In this document: positions 7,961-15,252 of the stretch, one piece after another
How the letters are laid out: every line of letters starts with the position of its first letter
Numbering within the stretch: position 1 is the first letter of the stretch
NCBI GenBank assembly: GCA_964570205.1
Contig: CAZMXI010000105.1
Span: 1 to 17,814, forward strand
Length of the DNA stretch: 17,814 bases
Direction: 5' to 3'
Source: CAZMXI01 sp964570205
Lineage (GTDB): Bacteria > Planctomycetota > Phycisphaerae > Tepidisphaerales > Tepidisphaeraceae
The notes under the pieces: model-generated
The model's database searches: none
The model's input: only the letters and a program-made list of their open reading frames with translations
Told to the model about the DNA's origin: nothing
Made by a program: the position numbers and the translations under genes

Positions 7961-8150
7961 GATTGCTCCCGTGTGCGATTCACCGCCAGTGCCCGGGACC
8001 GCAACCGGAGTGCCTTGACGACACGCGCGAACGGAACCTGTTGCGGAACCCACCGCCACTGGACAGAATGCCACGCAATTAAAAACGCATGGATAGGGCT
8101 GACACACCGTGCAGAAACCTGCGATGAGCAATGGCGTCGAAAGGTGAACC

Positions 8151-8996
8151 ATGACACGCAGAAATCTGTCGCTGCTGGGTTTGTTACTGCTGGCAGCCGC
8201 CGCGCCGTCCAGCCGGCCGGCCATTGATGCCGCCAGCGACCGGCTGCTGGCCCGGTGGCGGGAGCGGCTCGACGCCGAGGGCATGAATTATGTGGTCGCC
8301 CCGCCGTTCGTCATCGCGGGCGACGCGCCTAAAGTGGCCATCGAGCGTTACCGCGACCACACGATCCTGGCCGCGACAGGCCTGCTGCGCAAGGCGTACT
8401 TCGAGGCCCAACCGGAAGAACCGGTGCTGATCCTGCTGTTCGAGACGGCCGAGCCGTACCAGCGGCTGGCCAAGAAGTGGTTCAACGACGACCAGGTGCC
8501 GCATTTCGGCTTCTTCCGCCACGACAACATCATGTTGATGAACGTCGGCACCGGAACCGGCACCCTGGTGCACGAGCTGGTGCATGCCTTGATCAAGCCG
8601 GATTTTCCGCGCGTGCCGAGCTGGTTCAATGAAGGACTGGCGTCGCTCTATGAGCAATGTTCGCTGGGCCAGGCCATCCAGGGCCACGCCAACTGGCGGT
8701 TACCGGCGCTGCAGAAGGCGATCCGGCAGGACACGCTCCGGCCGATCCAGCAGCTCATCGAGGATCGAGATTTCTACGGCGACCGTCTGGTGGGCATGAA
8801 TTACGCCCAGGCACGCTATCTATTGATGTATCTACAGGAGAGACGCTTGCTTGGCGCGTACTACAGGCTTTTCCGCGACGGCGTGGAGAAGGATCCGACC
8901 GGCCTGGCGACGCTCAAGAAACTGATTGCTCCGCAGACGCTGGAGCAATTCGAGGAGGATTGGAAGCGGTGGGTGCTGTCGCTGCGCTATCCCTGA
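8151..8996 (+). CDS. secreted gluzincin-type metallopeptidase (peptidase MA/DUF1570-like)
   Basis: This 281-residue protein has a signal peptide (basic MTRR, hydrophobic 7-18) and a zinc-peptidase core: HELVH at 141-145, with Glu142 as likely catalytic base, and a third ligand Glu161 in WFNEGLA (158-164). This HExxH plus NEGxA spacing is typical of peptidase-MA-like planctomycete proteins. The rest of the protein is helical, with Tyr/Arg-rich repeats of helix (MNYAQARYLLMYLQER). Substrate is unknown; export implies action in the periplasm or outside. Start ATG 8151 has AAAGGTG just upstream. The gene is divergent from the PPOX gene across 190 bases in which no strong promoter was seen, and it converges with infA 14 bases later. 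Confidence 0.85.
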   Translation: MTRRNLSLLGLLLLAAAAPSSRPAIDAASDRLLARWRERLDAEGMNYVVAPPFVIAGDAPKVAIERYRDHTILAATGLLRKAYFEAQPEEPVLILLFETAEPYQRLAKKWFNDDQVPHFGFFRHDNIMLMNVGTGTGTLVHELVHALIKPDFPRVPSWFNEGLASLYEQCSLGQAIQGHANWRLPALQKAIRQDTLRPIQQLIEDRDFYGDRLVGMNYAQARYLLMYLQERRLLGAYYRLFRDGVEKDPTGLATLKKLIAPQTLEQFEEDWKRWVLSLRYP

Positions 8997-9010
8997 CGGT
9001 ACTGCGGCGG

Positions 9011-9232
9011 TCACTTCTGTCTGAAGACGATGCGTCCCTTGGTGGGATCGTAGGGAGAAATCTGCACCTTGACACGGTCACCCGGCAGAATCCGGATGAA
9101 GTGTTTGCGCATCTTTCCCGAGACGATGCCGAGGATTTCCGCGTCCATATTGTCAAGCTTGAGCTTGAACATGGCGTTGGGCAGTGCCGTCGTAACAGTC
9201 GCTTCCACTTCAATAGGTTCGGATTTGGCCAT
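9011..9232 (-). CDS. infA: translation initiation factor IF-1
   Basis: This 73-residue S1/OB-fold protein binds the 30S A site with IF-2 and IF-3 during initiation. It matches the family over its whole length: IEVEATVTTALPNAMFKLKL early, then GKMRKHFIRILPGDRVKV (39-56) and the terminal SPYDPTKGRIVFR. Many IF-1 proteins have ANGH or EN-H in the first strand segment; here the early segment reads TALPNAMF. The frame opens at 9301, but ATG 9232 gives the standard N-terminus MAKSEPIE, with GGAG about 10 bases upstream. It stands alone on the minus strand, divergent from the surface-protein gene. Confidence 0.96.
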   Translation of the reverse strand: MAKSEPIEVEATVTTALPNAMFKLKLDNMDAEILGIVSGKMRKHFIRILPGDRVKVQISPYDPTKGRIVFRQK

Positions 9233-9301
9233 CCAGATGAGTCTCCATACATCCACCGGGGTCCGGTAATACGCACCGAGATCAACCCGAGCGGTGCCCA
9301 T

Positions 9302-9330
9302 ATGTTATGGGCCAAACAGGCCTCACACAA
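9302..9330 (-). promoter_or_regulatory. possible infA promoter
   Basis: Minus-strand TTGTGT (9325-9330, 3 of 6) and TAACAT (9302-9307, 4 of 6) are separated by 17 bases and lie about 70 bases before the infA ATG. The spacing is ideal but the -35 match is weak. Confidence 0.35.
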
Positions 9331-9499
9331 GCGCCACGGCAGGGTTAGACAGCCAAAGTCCCTTCGCGCATAATGGGCAACTGCCGATCTGGAGCTTTGG
9401 CGTAACGTAACGGGCTACGGCGACGACTCTAAAGTCGGGCGGGCGGGACCGTGCCCCTCGGGGATCAGGTGCCTGGCAGGCGCGTGCCGGCAGGCCGGG

Positions 9500-9515
9500 C
9501 GGACAAGCTGTCCGG
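9500..9515 (+). repeat. 16-base hairpin repeat, leader copy
   Basis: CGGACAAGCTGTCCGG forms a 6-bp stem (CGGACA/TGTCCG) with an AGC loop, 24 bases before the start of the surface-protein gene. An identical 16-base copy lies at 12807-12822 near the end of the same gene. Confidence 0.6.
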
Positions 9516-9538
9516 CTCATTGTGACGCGGGAGTTTGC

Positions 9539-12500
9539 ATGATGCATTATTCGGACAAGGCAGGTATGGTTTCTCGCGGCCGTGTCGCGCGCCGACATGC
9601 TCGTGCAGCCCTGGCCCATTGCGTGGTCGAGGTTCTTGAACAGCGGCAATTGCTGGCCGCACCGATCATTGAGCAAATCTATTACAAGAACACCGCCGAC
9701 TGGACCGACACCACCGCGTTAACGATTCCCGCCAAAAAGAGTCTTATCATCCCCGTGCAGGGGGCTGACGAGGATGCGGGCGACGTCCTGACTTACACCG
9801 CCACCAGCAGCAACCGGAAGATCAAGGTCAGAGTCCACAGCCAGCAGAACACGTATCTGAAGCTCAGCGTTACGACGACCGCCAGCGGCACCACGGGCGC
9901 CACGTTCACCGGCGACCTCGTCTTCCAGCTTTTCGATGACATCACTCCGCAGACCGTGGAGCGCATCACCAACCTGGTGACGGCCGAATTCTACAGCAAC
10001 CTGACGTTCCACCGCATCGCCAACCTGAACACCGCCGATCCTTCCAACCCGTCGTACATCGTCCAGGGCGGCAACGGCACCGTCAGCTTCACGTTCGAGG
10101 ATGAGTTCAACTTCGAATCGCTGTTCACGGGCAAGGGGCAACTGGCCATGGCCAAGCCCAGCACCGACGACAGCAACTCGTGTCAGTTTTTCATCACGCA
10201 GGGGCCGGTGCGTCACCTGGATCTGAACCACACGATCTTCGGGCAGATGGTCCGCGGATGGGACGTGCTGGACAAGATGATCTTCCAGGTTCCGCGGGAT
10301 GTCGGCTCCGAAACGCCGAAGCAGACGATTACGATTTCCAAGGCCGAAATCGTGGAGAACACGACGGATGCGGTGATGACAATCGTGTCCAAGGGCAAGG
10401 CCAGGGGCTTCGTCACCATCAAGGCCACCGATCAGGACGGAGAAACGACCGAGAAGACCGTTCTCGTCGACTCGCGCGCGAAAGACACGACCAACCAGCA
10501 GCCGATTATGCAGGCCATGCCTGACATGGTCGTCAAAGCGCCCAGGAATCCGATCAAACCGATCAAGATCAAGCTGCCGTATCTGGACATGGAACGCGAC
10601 CGCGTGCAATTCGGCGCCAGCTTCCAGGACGGCACGCGCCACGCCGAGGCCCAGATTCGCGGCCGCTATCTCTATCTCTGGCCCTATCGCGGCTACACCG
10701 GGCCGATCAGCATGAAGGTCTGGGTGCAGCAGTTCGGCGGCAGCAGCACGGCGGTTGACGAAGAGTATTTTGTCATCTCGGTGAACGGCCAACCCATCGA
10801 AGGCGAGCAGTCCAGCCTGCCCATCGCCCTCACCGGCACCGCCGGCGTCGCGCTGGCCGACGATCCCGAGGCAGAAACCGCGGAAAAGACCGTCGCTTTC
10901 TTCTTCGACACCGCCGAGCCCGCCGCGGAGGCCAGCACGTTCCTGGCGTCCATCGACTGGGGCGACGGCAAGGTTTCCAACGGCACGATCAGCAAGGTCG
11001 AGGGCACGACCAACAAGTTCGTCGTCAAGGGCACCAACACGTACAAGTCCGAGGGCACCTACCGGATTCGCGTCAACATCGCCAGCGCGCAAGGCGTGCA
11101 GCTCAAGCTCTATGGCCAGGTCACCGTCGCGGACGGAGCCCTGACGGCCACGCCGGTCGAAATCACCAACTATCCCGGCAATTCGATGAACAACATCACG
11201 GTGGCGACGTTCACCGACGCCGATCCCAACGGCGCGGCCACGGACTTCGCCGCCACGATCGACTGGGGCGACAACACGGGCGCGCAGACCGGCGCGGTGA
11301 CCAAGTCCGGCACGACCTTCAGCGTGGCCGGGACGCACCTGTACCACAATCCCGGCACCTATGATGTTCTGGTGACGATCACGGACAAGGGCGGGAGCAG
11401 CGTCACGACCACCAGCAAGATATTCATCGGACGGTCAAGCCTGACGGTGAACATGGGCGGCGCCTCGGCGACGATCAACGAAGGCAGTTCCTACACTCTC
11501 CAGGGCTCCTTTACGGACTCCGCGCCTCCGGGCGGCGACTACACCGCCAAGGTGGACTGGGGCGATGGCGATGGTTTCGTCGACCTCCCGCTGGACCAGA
11601 TCAACAAGACCTTTACCGCCTCGCACCAGTACAAGAACAGCAGCACCTACAAGATCCGCGTGATCGTCACCGATTCAACCGGCGCCAGCGGCAACGGGGC
11701 GCTGACAATGAGTGTGACCAACGTCGCCCCCAGCGTCGACATCGACGAAACCAAGAGCGACGACTTCGGCGTCCGCGGCCAGCCTCGCAAGATCGAATTC
11801 GCCGCGGACGACGTGTCCGAGGGCGACCGCGACGCCGGCTTCACCTACCAGGTCGAGTGGGGCGACAACGTCGATTCCAGCGGCAATCCCACCACGAGCT
11901 GGACCAGCCTGGGCAAGGGCCTGACGAACGCCACCCACACCTACAAGAAGGCCGGGACCTACACCGTCAAGCTCAAGGCCATCGATCAGGATGGCGGCAC
12001 CAGCAGCGAGGTGTCGTTCCAGATCACGATCGCCGACGTCGATGTCCAGTCGAGCGTCATCCAGGAGGGCCTGACCGATCTGGTCATCGGCGGAACGTTT
12101 GACGATCCGAACACCGGCACCACCAGCAGCCCGATCATCGAGGGGCACGACACCATCGAAGTCGTGCCCAGCGCCGACGGCAGCAAGATCATGGTCAAGA
12201 TCGGCGGGCAGTTTGTGAAGCAGACGATCAACGGCGAGCAGGTGGACGGCGAATGGGATCCCACCGGCTACGTCATCATCTATGGCGGCGACGGCAATGA
12301 CGTCATCCGCATCGATGCGGGCGTGCCCAAGAACGTGTTTGCGTTTGGCGACGCCGGCAATGACACGATCGCCGGCGGCATTCACGACGACGTGCTCGTG
12401 GGCGGCGGCGGCGACGATTCGATCGTCGGCAACGGCGGCCGCGACCTGATCATCGGCTCCAGCGGCATGGATTACATGCATGGCGACAATGTGGCCGCCA

Positions 12501-12847
12501 GCCTCCTGGGGGCGGCCGGCGACGACATCCTGGTTGCGGGCACCACCCGCTACGACAGCAACATCACTGGGCTCGTCGCCTACATCAAGGAGTGGACGCG
12601 CACCGACGGCGCGGAAGCCACCTACGCCAACCGCATCAAGCATCTGGCGGGTGATCCCGCGGGCCTGAACACCGCCGATTACCTGCTCAAGAAGGAAACC
12701 ATCACCAACGACTACAGCATCGACACGCTGCTGGGCGGCGGCGGCGAAGACCTGTTCTTCGCCAGCCCCAACCACTTCTACAGCTTTGCCAAGGATGCGC
12801 CTCTGTCGGACAAGCTGTCCGGAGAGACGCTCGTCGAGCTGACGTGA
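9539..12847 (+). CDS. large surface protein: LEPR-XLL-type motif, cyclophilin, PKD-like and RTX-like repeats
   Basis: This is a 1102-residue exported or envelope protein. There is no classical signal peptide; instead a basic N-terminus leads to EVLEQRQLLAA (31-41), the planctomycete LEPR-XLL-type motif. Residues 123-275 form a cyclophilin-type peptidyl-prolyl isomerase: FHR with catalytic Arg159, VQGG at 175-178, SCQFFIT at 214-220 and LDLNHTIFG. His226 stands where human cyclophilin A has Trp121. Four PKD-like domains follow, each with a WGD motif (474, 576, 674, 774) and a later GTY or STY strand. Acidic Gly-rich repeats at 914-1000 (GGDGND, GDAGND, GGGGDD, GAAGDD) resemble RTX calcium-binding turns. 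GGGAG lies 5 bases before ATG 9539. The role is probably adhesion or the cell surface, with possible folding activity; the sequence does not show a ligand. Confidence 0.92.
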   Translation: MMHYSDKAGMVSRGRVARRHARAALAHCVVEVLEQRQLLAAPIIEQIYYKNTADWTDTTALTIPAKKSLIIPVQGADEDAGDVLTYTATSSNRKIKVRVHSQQNTYLKLSVTTTASGTTGATFTGDLVFQLFDDITPQTVERITNLVTAEFYSNLTFHRIANLNTADPSNPSYIVQGGNGTVSFTFEDEFNFESLFTGKGQLAMAKPSTDDSNSCQFFITQGPVRHLDLNHTIFGQMVRGWDVLDKMIFQVPRDVGSETPKQTITISKAEIVENTTDAVMTIVSKGKARGFVTIKATDQDGETTEKTVLVDSRAKDTTNQQPIMQAMPDMVVKAPRNPIKPIKIKLPYLDMERDRVQFGASFQDGTRHAEAQIRGRYLYLWPYRGYTGPISMKVWVQQFGGSSTAVDEEYFVISVNGQPIEGEQSSLPIALTGTAGVALADDPEAETAEKTVAFFFDTAEPAAEASTFLASIDWGDGKVSNGTISKVEGTTNKFVVKGTNTYKSEGTYRIRVNIASAQGVQLKLYGQVTVADGALTATPVEITNYPGNSMNNITVATFTDADPNGAATDFAATIDWGDNTGAQTGAVTKSGTTFSVAGTHLYHNPGTYDVLVTITDKGGSSVTTTSKIFIGRSSLTVNMGGASATINEGSSYTLQGSFTDSAPPGGDYTAKVDWGDGDGFVDLPLDQINKTFTASHQYKNSSTYKIRVIVTDSTGASGNGALTMSVTNVAPSVDIDETKSDDFGVRGQPRKIEFAADDVSEGDRDAGFTYQVEWGDNVDSSGNPTTSWTSLGKGLTNATHTYKKAGTYTVKLKAIDQDGGTSSEVSFQITIADVDVQSSVIQEGLTDLVIGGTFDDPNTGTTSSPIIEGHDTIEVVPSADGSKIMVKIGGQFVKQTINGEQVDGEWDPTGYVIIYGGDGNDVIRIDAGVPKNVFAFGDAGNDTIAGGIHDDVLVGGGGDDSIVGNGGRDLIIGSSGMDYMHGDNVAASLLGAAGDDILVAGTTRYDSNITGLVAYIKEWTRTDGAEATYANRIKHLAGDPAGLNTADYLLKKETITNDYSIDTLLGGGGEDLFFASPNHFYSFAKDAPLSDKLSGETLVELT
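12807..12822 (+). repeat. 16-base hairpin repeat, 3'-coding copy
   Basis: This is an exact copy of the hairpin sequence at 9500-9515, here encoding SDKLSG about 25 bases before the stop of the surface-protein gene. The matches stop at both edges, so this is a 16-base identity and no longer. Confidence 0.6.
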
Positions 12848-12869
12848 TCGGCCCGGCCCGACGGCGAAT

Positions 12870-12903
12870 CCAGGGCCCCGGAGCCGCGGTTCCCGGGCTC
12901 TGG
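12870..12903. terminator. possible bidirectional terminator hairpin between convergent genes
   Basis: CCAGGGCCC (12870-12878) pairs with GGGCTCTGG (12895-12903), with one G-T wobble and two more pairs inside the loop. It sits between the ends of the surface-protein gene and rsgA. A perfect 12-base palindrome, AACGGCGCCGTT, follows at 12904-12915. Neither side has a real T tract, so termination is uncertain. Confidence 0.4.
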
Positions 12904-12926
12904 AACGGCGCCGTTTCGATGGCAAT

Positions 12927-13979
12927 TCACTCGGGAAGGCTCTGCAGGATGCGCGCGTAGCTGTCCTTTCGAAATGGCGGCGCCGCGCCATCCCGCACGT
13001 CAGGAAAGAAGTCAATCAGGTTCTGCCGACTCACTCCCCAGAGCCCGAACAGCTTGACGCCCGGCGTGTCAACGACGTGGCCGCCGAAATCGAGCGAATA
13101 TCGCCGCGACGAGGTCGTGGTGTGCCTTCCCTTGCCCGTATAGCCGGATATGGCCCCGATGCGGATGTCAAGCGTCGGCTGCAGCGATAGAATCAGGCTG
13201 CTCTTGCCGACGCCGCTGTGGCCGGCCAGCACCGTTGTCCGCTCCCGCATCAGCTCGCGCAACTCCTCAACATGGTCGCGCTCCGGTACGCTGGTCTGGA
13301 GCGTCGCCATGCCCAGGCAGGCGTAATGCGCCATCGCCTCCTGCGCTTCATCGAACGCCCTCTGAGCGGCCGCGCTTTCGGTGGCCAGGTCGATCTTGTT
13401 CAGGCAGACGATCGGTTTCAACCCTCCTCCCTGCGCCGCCACCAGCATGCGGTCGATCAATCCCCACTTCACAGGAGGCTGAACCACGCTGGTCACGATC
13501 AGCATCTGGTCGGCATTGGCGACGATCGGCTGCCCCTCGATGGCCTTGAAGCTGTCCGCGCGCGTCAGGATCGTCCGCCGGGGCAGGACCTGCTCGATGA
13601 CGGCCTCGGGGCGGCCCTGGTCATCCGCGCCAGCCGATTCGCGAAAGCGCACCAGGTCGCCCGTGACAATGGGGCTGTTCAGCAGGCTGCTCAGCGTCTT
13701 GCGGACGACGCACAGCCGCCTGACGCCTCCCTGCTCAACCTCGCAGAACAGGGAGTACATCTGCGTGACCTGGCCGACGGGCAAGACCTCCACATTCACG
13801 TCGGCGGCCTGCTCGGCCAGCCGCAGGAGGGCCGTTCTTTGCATCTTCGCGTGTTGCGCCCCGGCGGATCGCCGGGAAAACCGCTGCCGCGTCTCCGGCA
13901 ATTCGTCGTCGATGTCCCCGCTGAGAAACCGGGATGTCAGGTTTCTGTCATCGGGCATGCGCCGGGGCTTCCTGCTCAT
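12927..13979 (-). CDS. rsgA: ribosome small subunit-dependent GTPase A, zinc knuckle absent
   Basis: This 350-residue circularly permuted GTPase assists late 30S subunit maturation. An OB-fold region (about 60-145) precedes the GTPase motifs in permuted order: NKID (G4) at 194-197, GHSGVGKS (G1) at 253-260, the GRHTT switch at 284-288 and DTPG (G3) at 304-307. The usual C-terminal zinc knuckle (CxxxxCxH...C) is missing. After FGLWGVSRQNLIDFF the sequence runs through PDVRDGAAPPFRKD straight to SYARILQSL, the normal final helix, so about 20-25 residues appear deleted in frame. The frame opens at 14027; ATG 13979 is chosen because it gives a basic MSRKPRR start, but neither candidate has a good ribosome site. 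It converges with the surface-protein gene. Confidence 0.9.
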   Translation of the reverse strand: MSRKPRRMPDDRNLTSRFLSGDIDDELPETRQRFSRRSAGAQHAKMQRTALLRLAEQAADVNVEVLPVGQVTQMYSLFCEVEQGGVRRLCVVRKTLSSLLNSPIVTGDLVRFRESAGADDQGRPEAVIEQVLPRRTILTRADSFKAIEGQPIVANADQMLIVTSVVQPPVKWGLIDRMLVAAQGGGLKPIVCLNKIDLATESAAAQRAFDEAQEAMAHYACLGMATLQTSVPERDHVEELRELMRERTTVLAGHSGVGKSSLILSLQPTLDIRIGAISGYTGKGRHTTTSSRRYSLDFGGHVVDTPGVKLFGLWGVSRQNLIDFFPDVRDGAAPPFRKDSYARILQSLPE

Positions 13980-14056
13980 GCCGGCCACTCTACTCGAAAA
14001 CCGGGCCGGGTCGTAAGCCCCCCGCATATTCAGAGCCTATTTCAGAAATTTGGTGC

Positions 14057-14087
14057 TTGCCATCCGCCGCAGTCCGGCTGCTATAAT
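14057..14087 (+). promoter_or_regulatory. extended -10 promoter of the HNH-repeat gene
   Basis: A perfect TATAAT (14082-14087) is preceded by TGC, forming an extended -10. TTGCCA (14057-14062, 5 of 6 to TTGACA) lies 19 bases upstream. Transcription would start near 14094, about 22 bases before the ATG at 14116. Confidence 0.7.
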
Positions 14088-14115
14088 CATCTATCGCGTG
14101 ACCGGAGAAGTTGCA

Positions 14116-14892
14116 ATGAAACGAATCTGGGACAAGCCCCTGATCCTCCGTGAATTGAAGAGCCTTCACAGGGCCGGCAAGGACCTGTCGTATAACCGAA
14201 TGGCGAAGACCAGGCAGTCGCTGGTGTCGGCCGCGTCGTACCACTTCGGATCATACCGCAAGGCGATCACTCGGGCGGGCATCGATTACGCCGACGTAAC
14301 CCGGCGCCCCCGGTGGACCAAGCCGGCGATCATCCGCCTGATCAAGCAGGCTCGGCGCAAGGACGAGGACCTGCACTGGGCGGCTGTCACCCAGCGGCGC
14401 GACGAACTGGGCAAAGCCGCCTTCGCGGCCCTGCAAGCCAGGCTCTTCGGGAGCTGGGATCGCGCGCTTCATGCCGCCGGGCTCGACGCGGCTGAGATCA
14501 GCCGTTACCGAAAGTGGAGCCGCGCCGCCATTGTGTCGGAACTTCGCGAGCGTCATCGCGACGGGGATGCCCTCAACAGCGGGGCCATGCAGCGGGAAGA
14601 TCCCGGCATGCACGCGGCGGCCGTGCGGCACTTCGGCAACTACGACACAGCGCTTCGCGCCGCGGGGCTGAAGCCGGGCGACATCCGCCAGCGCCGTCGG
14701 TGGACCCGCGAGGGTGTGATCAGGGAGCTGCGCGCCTTCCGACGTCGTTACCATGTGCTGAGCGATTCGGTTCTGCGGCGGCACGCCTCCGCGCTGTACA
14801 GCACGGCGCTGCGTTTCTTCAAAACGCTGGCGGCGGCGCGCAAAGCCGCCGAGAAGAAGCCGGCTACCCCAGGCCGAGCGTCCAAAAAGTGA
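14116..14892 (+). CDS. four-module homing-endonuclease-associated repeat (HNH_repeat) protein
   Basis: This 258-residue, very basic protein consists almost entirely of four tandem modules of 51-67 residues: 5-66, 67-133, 134-195 and 196-246. Each begins with Trp (W5, W67, W134, W196). The first three each hold a central helix pair, a FGSY/FGSW/FGNY element and an AGID/AGLD/AGLK turn. The fourth has FKTL in place of the FG element and degrades into a Lys/Ala-rich tail. The pattern matches the homing-endonuclease-associated repeat, usually a DNA-binding accessory to HNH or other nucleases. No HNH, LAGLIDADG or GIY-YIG site is present here or next door, so a free-standing DNA-binding role is inferred. 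GGAG lies 8 bases before ATG 14116; the frame opens at 14050. It has its own extended -10 promoter, and its 3' end overlaps the opposing membrane-protein gene by 29 bases. Confidence 0.85.
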   Translation: MKRIWDKPLILRELKSLHRAGKDLSYNRMAKTRQSLVSAASYHFGSYRKAITRAGIDYADVTRRPRWTKPAIIRLIKQARRKDEDLHWAAVTQRRDELGKAAFAALQARLFGSWDRALHAAGLDAAEISRYRKWSRAAIVSELRERHRDGDALNSGAMQREDPGMHAAAVRHFGNYDTALRAAGLKPGDIRQRRRWTREGVIRELRAFRRRYHVLSDSVLRRHASALYSTALRFFKTLAAARKAAEKKPATPGRASKK

Positions 14893-15154
14893 TGTTGAAC
14901 AGTCCCGCCACCAGCGCCACGACGACGCCGATGCAGGCGACGATGATGGCCGCGATGCTGGCCGGGCCGCCGCGGATTTCGGGGGCGATCGATCGAAGCA
15001 GCCCGACCGCGCCCAGCGGCATGGCCGCCAGCGCCAGGATCAGCCCCCAGATCCAATGTCCCGAACAGGAAATGAAGATGCTCCCGAAGGATGCGACCAT
15101 CGCCAGGACGGGCCACATGCCGAATTTCGCCGGCGGCATCATCTGATAACGCAT
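14864..15154 (-). CDS. small three-helix membrane protein of unknown function
   Basis: This 96-residue protein is hydrophobic, with three predicted membrane helices at about 12-30, 34-54 and 66-90, separated by short loops; SIAPEIRGG forms the only clearly polar loop. The family is not recognised; the pattern recalls small DUF4190-like membrane proteins. ATG 15154 is chosen because GAGG lies 8-9 bases upstream; the frame itself opens at 15217. It lies 98 bases after the sugar isomerase/epimerase-like gene on the same strand and overlaps the end of the HNH-repeat gene tail to tail by 29 bases. A hairpin in the 98-base gap may separate it from its upstream neighbour. Confidence 0.65.
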   Translation of the reverse strand: MRYQMMPPAKFGMWPVLAMVASFGSIFISCSGHWIWGLILALAAMPLGAVGLLRSIAPEIRGGPASIAAIIVACIGVVVALVAGLFNITFWTLGLG

Positions 15155-15207
15155 CGACCCACCTCGTCTGGATTGCGGCTTCAACCGCCCGCAGGTCACA
15201 CCGAAGC

Positions 15208-15225
15208 CCGCGGCCAAAGCCGCGG
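15208..15225 (-). terminator. GC-rich hairpin after the sugar isomerase/epimerase-like gene
   Basis: CCGCGGC (15208-15214) and GCCGCGG (15219-15225) form a perfect 7-bp stem with a four-base loop, 27 bases past the stop of the upstream gene on the minus strand. There is no T tract, so it may instead be a processing or stability element. Confidence 0.35.
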
Positions 15226-15252
15226 CAGCGCAGGATTTGCCCCTGTGCGCCG

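Larger units (their letters stand above)
9233..9538. other. 306-base divergent intergenic region with hairpin-rich leader
   Basis: No gene is seen here. The left part holds the likely infA promoter. On the plus strand CATAAT (9369-9374) is a possible -10 for the surface-protein gene, without a good -35, and would give a leader of about 155 bases. That leader contains several short hairpins: CGACT/AGTCG around a CTAA loop (9424-9437), CCCC/GGGG near 9450, nested CCTG/CAGG repeats from about 9465 to 9493, and CGGACA/TGTCCG around AGC (9500-9514). It does not match a riboswitch class that I recognise. Confidence 0.5.

Noticed and set aside
9719..11347. 542-residue open frame antisense to the surface-protein gene
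   Set aside because: It is composed of low-complexity Val/Arg/Gly/His runs, with no recognised domain, and lies opposite a gene with clear domains; it is a shadow of GC-rich codon use.
9500..12822. Attachment sites or element ends marked by the 16-base repeat
   Set aside because: No integrase, transposase or target duplication is nearby; the 16-base match has no extension.
11675..13015. 446-residue antisense frame over the surface-protein 3' end and rsgA end
   Set aside because: It runs across two real genes, has shadow-like composition and no motif.
12927..13020. Frameshift hiding an RsgA zinc knuckle
   Set aside because: The alternative frames do not give CxxxxCxH...C, and the normal final helix continues in the main frame, so a clean in-frame loss fits better.
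14116..14892. Homing endonuclease
   Set aside because: No HNH, LAGLIDADG or GIY-YIG catalytic residues are present, only the accessory repeats.
14864..14892. Misannotation because of the 29-base tail overlap of two opposite genes
   Set aside because: Both frames have independent support (repeat modules and start signals on one side, membrane helices and a ribosome site on the other); short convergent overlaps are common.
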